In this document: positions 1 to 5,732 of the stretch, piece after piece
Position numbering within the stretch: the stretch's first letter is position 1
Layout: each line of letters begins with the position of its first letter
Origin: Actinomycetota bacterium
Lineage (GTDB): Bacteria > Actinomycetota > Actinomycetes > Actinomycetales > Cellulomonadaceae
DNA: 6,846 nucleotides
Assembly (NCBI GenBank): GCA_018898235.1
Contig: JAHIJU010000290.1
Location: 1 to 6,846 of the forward strand
Reading direction: 5' to 3'
Program-made: the position numbers and the translations under genes
The notes under the pieces: model-generated
Databases searched by the model: none
Told to the model about the DNA's origin: nothing
Seen by the model: only the letters and a program-made list of their open reading frames with translations

Positions 1-58
1 AAGCGCGACGAGGACCTCACACCTCCGCTGTGATGGCAGCGCGTGATCGCACCACATC

Positions 59-415
59 ATGCGCGCGGCCGAGCCCGGTCGAGTTCACCCTGCGAAGGAC
101 GAGGTCGACCAGATGATCTGCTGGCTCACCGGCTACGACGCGGGCGGCCTGGAGCAGGTGATCGCTGCCGAAGTCGACATGGGAACCTCCTTCGCCCAGA
201 CTCCGCAGCTGAACCCGAACGCCTCGCTCACCACCGGGCTGATCTGCAGCGACCGCGTGGAGAAGATCGAGGACACCCGCATGCAGCAGATCCGCTACCT
301 CGACGAGGTGGCGCGGGGCAAGAAGATGTCCTCGATCCTGCGTGGCGGCGCGGAGCCGGCGGCCCGATCGACGCGCGGAGTCGCCGGACATCGTGCACGC
401 CCACCGTGGCCGTGA
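59..415 (+). pseudogene. DUF2200-like protein, truncated remnant
   Basis: The reading frame carries the recognisable core of the DUF2200 family, small (about 110-residue) proteins of unknown function. Visible landmarks are EVDQMICWLTGYD (residues 15-27), FAQTPQLNPN (45-54), LICSDRVEKIED (61-72) and IRYLDEVARGKKMSSILRG (78-96). Family members normally begin with about 30 residues containing a SFASVYPHYVAKAE-like stretch. Here that part is absent, and an in-frame stop (44-46) lies just upstream of the ATG at 59. Four or five residues also appear to be missing between RYLD and ARGK. After residue 96 (base 346) the frame runs on for some 22 unrelated residues. I therefore call it a decayed gene, not a working one. 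No ribosome-binding site is visible before the ATG. The family match is from memory of the consensus; the truncation is read directly. Confidence 0.65.
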
Positions 416-511
416 AGCCTCGCTGCTGTGTTCGATGCGTAGGACGACGACCTCGCTTGGCTCGTCGTTGATTTGGTAGCGCACACGGTAGGTGTCGCGC
501 CGCGTGGATTC
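404..511 (-). pseudogene. RelE/ParE-type toxin, C-terminal fragment
   Basis: On the minus strand the frame reads TRRDTYRVRYQINDE followed by PSEVVVLRIEHSSEASRPR. This is the typical end of RelE/ParE superfamily toxins (R-x-G-x-YRVxYxIDDE, then VxVLRIxHRxxxYRPR). In type II toxin-antitoxin systems such proteins are mRNA interferases or gyrase poisons. Only the last two beta strands, about 36 residues, are recognisable. The preceding roughly 130 bases (512-640) stay open but do not resemble the N-terminal helices, and no antitoxin (Phd, RelB or ParD type) is visible upstream. The expected stop after RPR is missing and the frame continues across the antisense of the DUF2200 remnant. It looks like a leftover of a lost toxin-antitoxin pair. 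The fragment is short, so the call is moderate. Confidence 0.55.
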
Positions 512-656
512 CCACCAGATTGCCACGCTGCTGACCGCAGCCCAAGGCTGAGCTGGCCACCGGCGCTCCGCTGCGCGTCTCGACCGCGGCGTCTCGGGGG
601 CCGAGCGTTGATCGCCGGATCCGCGGGCGGATGACGGCAAGAGAGTTTGAGTCTCG

Positions 657-1388
657 CTATGCGAAAGGTGGCGGCGCTGGGTCGTCGAAGATCACGTCCT
701 CCGTCACGGGCAATACTGGCCTTGCCGCCACGAGGTAGTAGCCGCGCGATCCCGCGTACTCAAATCGCCGCGAGGTTAGGCACTGAATTTGGCCGTCGTT
801 CGAGTAGAGGAATCCCTGCATTGCGTCTAGCAGTCCCTTTACGAGGTTGTCTGCGTCCTTGCGTCGACCGCGGACCGAGATGACCGATGCAACGGTGGCG
901 CAAATCGGGCGATCGCCCCAGGGCATCTTGGTGAGCGACTTCTCTGCGAGATGTTTCATCACTGAATCCCGAATTACCCGCCGATCGGAGCGGGACTGGG
1001 AACTCCAAGGCTCGATTGGGATGGCGAAGTAGACAGCGAGCGGAGTGGCATCTGCGTCTACGTGGCATAGTCCGCAGCCGCGTTGCGTGAGGAAGCTCGC
1101 CTTCTGCCTGACGTCTCCGTAGAGGGCTGCCTGGAGAGATGGCCACCTTCCTAGCAGTGTCGGCGCCTCGTCCCTCCAGGTAGCTGCCCACGAACGCACC
1201 GCTTGACGATCTTCGTCGCTGGGCGGGCGACCGAGTGATTTCTTCGTCTCACGCTCGTACGCTGCCCAGAGGGCCTCCAGGCGCTCTGAGTTCGAGGCGC
1301 CGCTTCCCAGGCGGGTGAGTTCGACGTCGAGAGGGTGGCGGTACTTGCTCATGACGGCAATTGAACCAGGACGATGAAGGCCGCGCAT
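657..1388 (-). CDS. RusA-family Holliday-junction resolvase with unusual N-terminal extension
   Basis: This is a 243-codon gene. Residues about 116-224 form a RusA-like endonuclease domain, with the signature RRKDADNLVKGLLDAMQG (175-192) followed by LYSNDGQIQ (194-202). The acidic residues D178, D180 and D198 sit where RusA has its catalytic aspartates, so the active site looks complete. RusA is a dimeric Mg2+-dependent enzyme that cuts four-way DNA junctions and is commonly phage-encoded. Stand-alone RusA is about 120 residues. Here roughly 100 further residues precede it, with a helical, charged region (35-95) and a C105-x2-C108-H109 cluster that I do not recognise. The start is unresolved: the ATG at 1388 has an AAGGA 13 bases upstream, while the ATG at 1352 (protein start MSKYRHPL) looks more natural but has no clear Shine-Dalgarno. 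The third codon position is richer in A/T than in the genes to the right, suggesting acquisition. No other phage gene adjoins it. Confidence 0.8.
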   Translation of the reverse strand: MRGLHRPGSIAVMSKYRHPLDVELTRLGSGASNSERLEALWAAYERETKKSLGRPPSDEDRQAVRSWAATWRDEAPTLLGRWPSLQAALYGDVRQKASFLTQRGCGLCHVDADATPLAVYFAIPIEPWSSQSRSDRRVIRDSVMKHLAEKSLTKMPWGDRPICATVASVISVRGRRKDADNLVKGLLDAMQGFLYSNDGQIQCLTSRRFEYAGSRGYYLVAARPVLPVTEDVIFDDPAPPPFA

Positions 1389-1734
1389 CGCTAGATGGTC
1401 ATCCTTGCAGGACTCCTACCGGTAGCGACCGAGGTCGAGTAGGGACCGGGGTGTGCCGGGCGGATGGGTCTTGCCGATCGACAGATTGGTGACGAAACGG
1501 GGCTCCTCGAAAGAGGATTCGGCCTCGGTCCGTCGTCCCGCGCGTCGCTTCGTAACCGCGTTCGAGCCGCAAGTCTCGACGGCGTGACGCGCATTTTTGG
1601 CGAGCGGAGAATCCGGGTGGCTGTGGTCCTTCAAATTCGGGCGCATGGCAGAGAGTGGTTCGAACCAGGTCGCTCGGCGCCACACGGTTCGGCGTCGGGT
1701 CCTCCCAGCGTGCGCAGGTGTCCAAACGCTCCGA
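1389..1734. other. Intergenic region without a convincing gene
   Basis: This stretch separates the resolvase gene from the acetyltransferase gene. The longest plausible minus-strand frame runs from an ATG at 1646 (or a GTG at 1685) to a TAG at 1416 and would encode 76-89 residues. It has no ribosome-binding site and resembles nothing I know. Its third positions are only about three-quarters G/C, so I do not call it a gene. A perfect 12-bp palindrome, TGGTTCGAACCA, lies at 1656-1667. It contains the TTCGAAC seen in tRNA T-loops, but the flanks do not pair as a T-stem on either strand. A four-codon ATG-ACC-ATC-TAG frame lies on the minus strand just before the ATG at 1388. Confidence 0.5.
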
Positions 1735-2202
1735 TCAGTCGGTGCACGCCTCCCGGCGCAGCAGCACGCCCGTCCCGCCGGAGAACGTGATCCCGGCGAA
1801 GGCCGGCGCCCGGGTGACTTCGACGAACCCGTGCCGGGTGTGCAGATCCAGGGACGCGCCGTTGCGGGCGTTGACCACGCACCAGGTCGGCTCGTGCAGC
1901 CGGTCGACGTCCGCGAGCTCGAGCTCGAGCATCCGTTCGCCGATCCGGCGCCGCCGCCAGCCGGGCACGACGGTGATCCCCGACACGTACCAGCCTGTGG
2001 GTGCGTCAGCGGGCGACGGCCAGAGCTTCACCGCGGATGCCCCCACCACCTCCTCGCCGCACTGGGCGACGACGTGGTACGCGTCGGTCCGCGCCAGCTC
2101 CGCCGTGACCCAGTCCAGGTAGGACGGCGTGCGGGGCTGACGTGTGGCGTCCACCGCGACGATCGAGACCGCATCGTCCGGTCGGGCGTGCCGCACCACC
2201 AC
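1735..2202 (-). CDS. GNAT-family N-acetyltransferase
   Basis: The product is a 155-residue protein of the Gcn5-related acetyltransferase fold, which moves an acetyl group from acetyl-CoA to an amine; the substrate is unknown. From the chosen GTG, the protein begins VVVRHARPDDAV, a typical GNAT first strand and helix. Motif A is VSGITVVPGWRRRRIGERML (residues 73-92), matching the family's V-x-P-x-x-R-G-x-G-I-G CoA pyrophosphate loop, except that arginines replace the first two glycines. Motif B is NGASLDLHTRHGF (114-126), the usual N...A..LY...GF region. The start is chosen because AAGGA lies seven bases upstream of the GTG at 2202. The same frame stays open to a GTG at 2256, but that start has no Shine-Dalgarno and would add an un-GNAT-like 18-residue leader. 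The length fits a complete single-domain protein. It appears monocistronic, with degenerate DNA on both sides. Confidence 0.85.
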   Translation of the reverse strand: MVVRHARPDDAVSIVAVDATRQPRTPSYLDWVTAELARTDAYHVVAQCGEEVVGASAVKLWPSPADAPTGWYVSGITVVPGWRRRRIGERMLELELADVDRLHEPTWCVVNARNGASLDLHTRHGFVEVTRAPAFAGITFSGGTGVLLRREACTD

Positions 2203-2209
2203 TGCGGAG

Positions 2210-2214
2210 TCCTT
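2210..2214 (-). promoter_or_regulatory. Ribosome-binding site of the GNAT gene
   Basis: AAGGA on the minus strand lies seven bases before the GTG at 2202. It decides the start codon over the upstream GTG at 2256. Confidence 0.5.
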
Positions 2215-2260
2215 GACTCCGTGGGCGTGGGGGTCGTACACCGCGAATGGCGCCACGTGC

Positions 2261-2278
2261 GGTCACGGTAGTGGTCAC
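2261..2278. repeat. Direct repeat GGTCAC, 12-bp period
   Basis: The hexamer GGTCAC occurs at 2261-2266 and again at 2273-2278, about 60-75 bases upstream of the acetyltransferase start. On the minus strand it reads GTGACC-N6-GTGACC. Position and spacing would suit a binding site for a regulator, or it could include a -35-like element, but with no partner motif this may be chance. Confidence 0.2.
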
Positions 2279-2351
2279 CGGCGTTCGGCAGGGCTGTCCC
2301 GACTCGCGGGTCGGGTGGCCTGTCGGGCCGGCGCCGCCCGACGGCTGCGGA

Positions 2352-2804
2352 ACGGCGTCGGTGCGTGGTCTCGGTGGACTCGAACAGCCCCTCGGTGAAG
2401 GCGATCAGGTCGACGTCGGGGTGGGTGGACAGTCGGTCACCGACCGAGGAGCCGGGCCCGGCCGCCGCGGTGATGACGCCTTCCGGCAGCTCGGGCTCGG
2501 CGGCCAGCAGGTGCGGTGCGGCGATCAGGATGGCCGAGGTCGAGCTCGCGAGTGCGACGACGACGGAGCTGCTGGCGGCCAGTGCGGGCGCGACGTCGCG
2601 GAGCGTGGGGTTGAGCGGGTAGCTCCACGGCGTGCTGGCCGCGACCACGCCGACGGGTCCGTGCAGCACCACATCGTGCGCAGTGGGGGACAGGGCCGGT
2701 GACCGCCGGTGCAGCACGCGGGCCTGCCCGGCGCTGTGGTCGATCCTGGTGCTCGCACCGGCGACCTCGCCGCGCGCCTGGCCGATGATCATGCGGTTGC
2801 CCGG
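2352..2804 (-). pseudogene. Aldehyde dehydrogenase, internal fragment
   Basis: About 150 codons read as the NAD(P)-binding part of an aldehyde dehydrogenase of the succinate-semialdehyde or betaine-aldehyde type. Landmarks in order are IGQARGEVAGASTRIDH, PVGVVAASTPWSYPLN (family VGVVAxITPWNYPL), VAPALAASSSVVV (family KVAPALAAGxxVVxKPA), LPEGVITAAAGPGSSVGDRLSTHP and VDLIAFTEG. The family's FTGSTETGRR appears here as FT-EGLFE-STETTHRR, that is, with a small insertion. The conserved lysine after VVV (the NADP-binding KPA motif) is replaced by ALA. Homology then ends, so the catalytic glutamate and cysteine and the whole C-terminal half are absent. The N-terminal 80 or so residues are also missing, with a palindromic repeat just upstream. 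The longer open frame around it (2028-3116) is accidental. It cannot encode a working dehydrogenase. Confidence 0.75.
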
Positions 2805-2855
2805 CCGGTGTACCTGACCAGCCGGGTGGCCGCCGCGGACCACATCAACGTCCCG

Positions 2856-2916
2856 CCCCCCGCGATTCCGGGCCCCTGCAGGGTCGGGGCATGCCCAGGC
2901 CCGGAATCGCGGGGGG
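2856..2916. repeat. Perfect 19-bp inverted repeat with nested palindromes
   Basis: The left arm, 2856-2874 (CCCCCCGCGATTCCGGGCC), is the exact reverse complement of the right arm, 2898-2916. They are separated by 23 bases. Inside the loop are two further perfect palindromes: CCTGCAGG at 2875-2882 and GGGCATGCCC at 2887-2896. The transcript of either strand could form a very stable hairpin, so a bidirectional terminator is one reading, though there is no T-run. Its position at the broken N-terminal edge of the aldehyde dehydrogenase fragment also allows a mobile-element end or a recombination scar. Confidence 0.75.
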
Positions 2917-3220
2917 AGAGGGGGGTGCGGGGGCGGGCGGCCGGGCCGGGTCCTCGGCCCGCGTCCGGACGGCGCTCGCCGGGGCGTCATCGGTCCCGGC
3001 CACCGGGCGGGGCACCGGCCGAGTCCGCAGCTCGTCGGTGAGCTGGAGGTCCTGCCGGCGCCCGCCGTGGCGGTGCGGATTCCGGCGGCGAACTCGGGAT
3101 CCAGAGCGCGGGCCACGGCGGAAGGCTGGTCACGGCGTCGGCGGTGCCGTCGTGACGTCCACCAGGAGGGACACCTGGCGGGGCCGCGGCGCCGCCGCGA
3201 CCTGTGACGGTGCGGTGGGG
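2917..3220. other. Stretch without a recognisable gene
   Basis: Very GC-rich DNA lies between the inverted repeat and the small reading frame. The minus strand has an open frame beginning at a GTG (3116) with VARALDPEFAAGIRTATAGAG, which then turns into arginine/proline-rich sequence. Nearby frame 3 gives LQLTDELRTRPVPRP. This could be a frameshifted gene start, but I cannot assign it to a family. Plus-strand frames here are arginine-rich shadows. No terminator or promoter was convincing. Confidence 0.35.
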
Positions 3221-3316
3221 TCAGTCCCAGAACTCGGGGAGGTCGTCCGTCTCCAGGGTGGCCCGGACGATCTCGGCGAAGACGGATTCGGTCGACTGGG
3301 CAATCGTGATGCTCAT
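3221..3316 (-). CDS. Small 31-residue hypothetical protein or truncated gene start
   Basis: An ATG at 3316 opens a frame ending in TGA at 3221. The product starts MSITIAQSTESVFAEIV and ends in TDDLPEFWD. It is acidic and mostly helical in character, with no transmembrane segment. Two things support real coding: 29 of its 31 sense codons end in G or C, as in the neighbouring operon, and a MerR-type promoter lies 61 bases upstream with the right orientation. Against it, no good Shine-Dalgarno lies directly before the ATG (a GGAGG about 40 bases upstream is too far), and I do not recognise the sequence. It may be a genuine small protein, or the surviving N-terminus of a MerR-controlled gene cut short by the decay seen to its left. 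No function is proposed. Confidence 0.4.
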   Translation of the reverse strand: MSITIAQSTESVFAEIVRATLETDDLPEFWD

Positions 3317-3334
3317 GCCACGACCATCGACCGT

Positions 3335-3358
3335 AGGTCCCGGGCTTCGGCGGGACCT
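3335..3358 (-). promoter_or_regulatory. Hairpin in the 5' leader of the small ORF
   Basis: AGGTCCCG and CGGGACCT form a perfect 8-bp stem around an 8-base loop (3343-3350). It sits between the MerR-type promoter and the ATG at 3316, so it would lie in the untranslated leader. Part of a GGAGG falls in the stem. It could affect translation or be a weak attenuator; this is inference from structure only. Confidence 0.35.
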
Positions 3359-3376
3359 CCGACCTGATCTCACCGT

Positions 3377-3407
3377 GATCTGGACCTCACCTCATGGTCG
3401 AGGTCAA
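3377..3407 (-). promoter_or_regulatory. MerR/SoxR-type promoter and operator
   Basis: On the minus strand, TTGACC (3402-3407) serves as the -35 and CAGATC (3377-3382) as the -10, separated by exactly 19 bases (3383-3401). A 19-bp spacer, too long for RNA polymerase alone, is characteristic of promoters activated by MerR-family regulators, which untwist the DNA. The overlapping dyad GACCTC-N11-GAGGTC (3383-3388 and 3400-3405) lies between the two boxes as expected for the operator. The -10 is a weak match, which also fits the type. It points toward the 31-codon frame. No merR gene, usually adjacent, is present within the window. Confidence 0.55.
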
Positions 3408-3422
3408 GAGGGGGTGAGTAGT

Positions 3423-3452
3423 ACGTCATGTGCCGCTTGGGTGGACGTCATG
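3423..3452. repeat. Direct repeat ACGTCATG, 22 bp apart, plus small dyad
   Basis: ACGTCATG occurs at 3423-3430 and 3445-3452, start-to-start 22 bp, which is about two helical turns. It lies just upstream of the -35 box at 3402-3407 relative to minus-strand transcription. The second copy sits inside a GGGTGG-N12-CCACCC inverted repeat (3439-3462). The spacing would let a dimeric protein bind one face of the helix. No known site was recognised. Confidence 0.3.
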
Positions 3453-3468
3453 AACGCCACCCGGCGTC

Positions 3469-3503
3469 GGTCAGCTCGCCCGCGACCAGCGGGCGAGCTG
3501 ACC
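3469..3503 (-). terminator. Hairpin terminator embedded in the 3' end of the YhgE gene
   Basis: GGTCAGCTCGCCCGC (3469-3483) and its exact reverse complement (3489-3503) form a perfect 15-bp, GC-rich stem with a 5-base loop. The stem encodes the last ten residues (GQLARWSRAS) and includes the TGA stop. There is no T-run after it, which is common for actinobacterial terminators. It is placed to end the MMPL-YhgE transcript before the downstream MerR-type promoter. Function is inferred from structure and position. Confidence 0.7.
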
Positions 3504-5732
3504 GGCAGGGACCACCCGGTGACGGGCGAGCGCAGCCGTGGTGAGCGCCAGCCCCGCGAGCGTCCAGACCGCCAGCAGCCCGATGGGACCGGCCAGCGCG
3601 CCGCCCGCGGTGACGGACTGCAGTCCGTGCAAGGCCGGACCGAGCGGGGTCAGGTCGTACAGCGATCCGACCAGAGCCGGGACCGTCGAGACGACAGCGG
3701 CAGCGAGCCCGATCGTCGCGACCAGCACCGCCACGAAGCGTCCGATGCCGCGGAAGGCCGCCGCCAGCCCCTGGTTGACCGCGGCGAACGCGACCCCGGC
3801 GAGGCAGGCCACCAGCGTGAAGCGCACCCAGCCCCCCGGCGTGAGGTCGAGCGTGGGCGACATGACCGCCGTGATCGCCAGCCCCTGGATCACGCCGACA
3901 GCCGCCGCGGGGGCGAAGGAGCGCAGCGCCAGGACCCAGGACGGCCGCGTCGAACCCAGCGCCCGCGGGGTCATCGCCGCGAGTACGAGGAACGTGGCCA
4001 GGCCGCCGATCCACAGCGCGAGGGTGACAAGGAATGCCACGATCTGCGAGCCGAACACGTCGGTGCTCCCGCTCGCGCTCGTCACCGGGTCGGCGACGAC
4101 CGAGGCAAGGTGGTCGGACTCGGCCTTGGTGTAGGTCGGCACCTGGGTGGCGGCGGTGCCCAGCCCGGTGGACAGGCTGCCCGCGCCCTCGGACACCTGG
4201 GCGGCGCCAGTGGCCAGGCCACTGGCCCCGGTGGCGAGCTGCGAGGCACCGTCGGCTGCCTGCACGGCCCCTGCCGCGAGCTTCCCGGCGCCCGTCGACG
4301 CGCTCGATGCGCCCGAAGCCAGTGCGCTGGCGCCGTCCGCGGACTGCTGGATGTACCCGGCGAGGGTCTGCAGCCCGGTGGCTGTGCCCGCCGCCCCGGC
4401 AGCCAGCTGCTGACCGGCCGCTGCGAGCTGGGTGGTGCTGGTGGTCAGGGCCGGCGTGGTCGAAGTGCCGGTGTTGACCGACGAGTCGAGGCTCGCCGCC
4501 CCGGCTGCCGCGGTCGCCGCCCCACTCGACAGGCCGGCCGACGCCTGGACGAGGTAGGAGAGGTTGGCCGGCACGCCCGCCTGAGCGTTGCCGGGGCTGG
4601 GCGCCGCGTTCAGGTCGACGAGCTGGGTGAGCAGCCCGCACATGGCGGTCGAGCCAGCCGTGCAGGCCTCCGAGACTGTCTTGATCGCGGCCAGGCCTCG
4701 GCTCAGCCCGCTGGCCCCGGTTGCGATCTCGGCGGTCCCGGCCTTCAACCCGCTCGCCCCCTGGGAGAGCCCGGGCGTGCTCGCGGTCCCGTTGATCCCC
4801 GCCGCGAGCGCCGTCAACCCGTCGGCGAACGTCTGCGCACCGCCCACCGAGGCCTGCGCCGTCGTGGCGGACGCAGCGGTCTGCGATGCGAGCTGATCGA
4901 GTCCGGAGGCCAGCGAGGACGCACCGGAGGCCAGCTTGCCGGCGCCCTGTGCCAGGCCGGCCGACCCGGTGCCCAGGGTGCTGAGACCGCCGGCCAGGTC
5001 GGTGGACCCGGTGGCGAGCGAGGAGGCGCCCGAGGCGAGCGCTGTGCTCCCGGTGGCCAGCTGACCGGCCCCGCTCGCCGCATCGGCCAGGGAGGTGCCG
5101 AGCGTGCTGAAACCGACCAGCACGTTCTGCAGGTAGGTGGTCGTCAGGGTCCGCCCGAGGATCTGCGTGGCGGTCGTCGTGACCGCCTGGGCGAGCACCG
5201 GGTCCAGCGGCCGGGACTTGTCCGAGGTCGCGATGTCGAGCGTCGCCTGGACCGCATCGGCACCGTTGGCGGTCGAGGTGGCGGCGGCCGAGAAGTTCGC
5301 CGGGATGGTGACCACGGCCGTGTACGAACCGTTGGCGAGGCCGGCGGCGGCGTCCGAGGCGCTGGTGACCACCCAGGTGAGGTTGCTGCCGGAGTCGGAG
5401 CTGGACACGTTGGCGACCGTGGGACTGGCCGAGGGAGTCGGTGAGGCGCTGGCGGTGGCCGACCCGGAGGTGTCCGCGCCGGACGAGGTCACCAGCCCGG
5501 CCGCGAGCTGGCGACCGAGCGGCACGGTCTGCCCCTTGATGGTCACCGGTTCGTCGAGGTTCACCACCGCGGCGGTGATGCGGTCGAGGTGCTCGGTCGG
5601 CTTCCACAGCGCCCAGGTGAGCAGACCCCCCACCACGAGCGGCACCAGCACGAGGCCGAGCACGGTGAACCAGGTGCCCCGCCCACCGCCGCGCAGGCGC
5701 TCCGGGTGGATGAACACGGACAGCCGGCTCAT
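3471..5732 (-). CDS. YhgE/Pip family membrane protein with xxxLxxG heptad repeats
   Basis: This 753-residue protein has the standard YhgE/Pip layout. A short cytoplasmic N-terminus (MSRLSVFIHPERLRGG) leads to one membrane helix (about 22-43), a roughly 510-residue outer region, then five membrane helices (about 562-587, 605-625, 637-660, 664-687, 713-736), resembling an ABC-2-type permease domain. The conserved start of the outer region is visible as AAVVNLDEPVTIKGQTVPLG (54-73). A Ser/Thr/Ala/Pro-rich insert follows (83-117). Runs of the xxxLxxG heptad (LATGSTALASGASSLATGS and relatives) fill about 210-280, 320-350 and 435-530. C357 and C365 may form a disulfide. Relatives include Lactococcus Pip (phage infection protein) and type VII secretion EsaA; the biochemical role is generally unclear. 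The start is firm: AGGAGG lies seven bases before the ATG, and the ATG overlaps the stop of the upstream MMPL gene (ATGA), so the two are translationally coupled and probably work together in the envelope. Confidence 0.92.
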   Translation of the reverse strand: MSRLSVFIHPERLRGGGRGTWFTVLGLVLVPLVVGGLLTWALWKPTEHLDRITAAVVNLDEPVTIKGQTVPLGRQLAAGLVTSSGADTSGSATASASPTPSASPTVANVSSSDSGSNLTWVVTSASDAAAGLANGSYTAVVTIPANFSAAATSTANGADAVQATLDIATSDKSRPLDPVLAQAVTTTATQILGRTLTTTYLQNVLVGFSTLGTSLADAASGAGQLATGSTALASGASSLATGSTDLAGGLSTLGTGSAGLAQGAGKLASGASSLASGLDQLASQTAASATTAQASVGGAQTFADGLTALAAGINGTASTPGLSQGASGLKAGTAEIATGASGLSRGLAAIKTVSEACTAGSTAMCGLLTQLVDLNAAPSPGNAQAGVPANLSYLVQASAGLSSGAATAAAGAASLDSSVNTGTSTTPALTTSTTQLAAAGQQLAAGAAGTATGLQTLAGYIQQSADGASALASGASSASTGAGKLAAGAVQAADGASQLATGASGLATGAAQVSEGAGSLSTGLGTAATQVPTYTKAESDHLASVVADPVTSASGSTDVFGSQIVAFLVTLALWIGGLATFLVLAAMTPRALGSTRPSWVLALRSFAPAAAVGVIQGLAITAVMSPTLDLTPGGWVRFTLVACLAGVAFAAVNQGLAAAFRGIGRFVAVLVATIGLAAAVVSTVPALVGSLYDLTPLGPALHGLQSVTAGGALAGPIGLLAVWTLAGLALTTAALARHRVVPAGQLARWSRAS

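Noticed and set aside
1656..1667. TGGTTCGAACCA as a possible tRNA T-arm or att site
   Set aside because: The bases flanking TTCGAAC do not form a 5-bp T-stem in either orientation, and no acceptor stem, anticodon arm or duplicate copy is visible.
1416..1685. 89-codon minus-strand frame upstream of the RusA gene
   Set aside because: It has no ribosome-binding site, no recognised family and weak third-position bias; it is described as intergenic instead.
2028..3116. A single 362-codon minus-strand gene covering the aldehyde dehydrogenase piece
   Set aside because: Only the middle ~150 codons match the family. Both ends are Arg/Pro-rich, and the 3' end runs antisense-like through the acetyltransferase gene in another frame.
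3204..5607. Very long open frames on both strands (746 codons plus, 719 codons minus) overlapping the YhgE gene
   Set aside because: They are dominated by Arg, Gly, Ala and Pro, the usual shadow of a gene with G/C third positions. The frame with membrane helices, heptad repeats and a strong ribosome-binding site is the real one.
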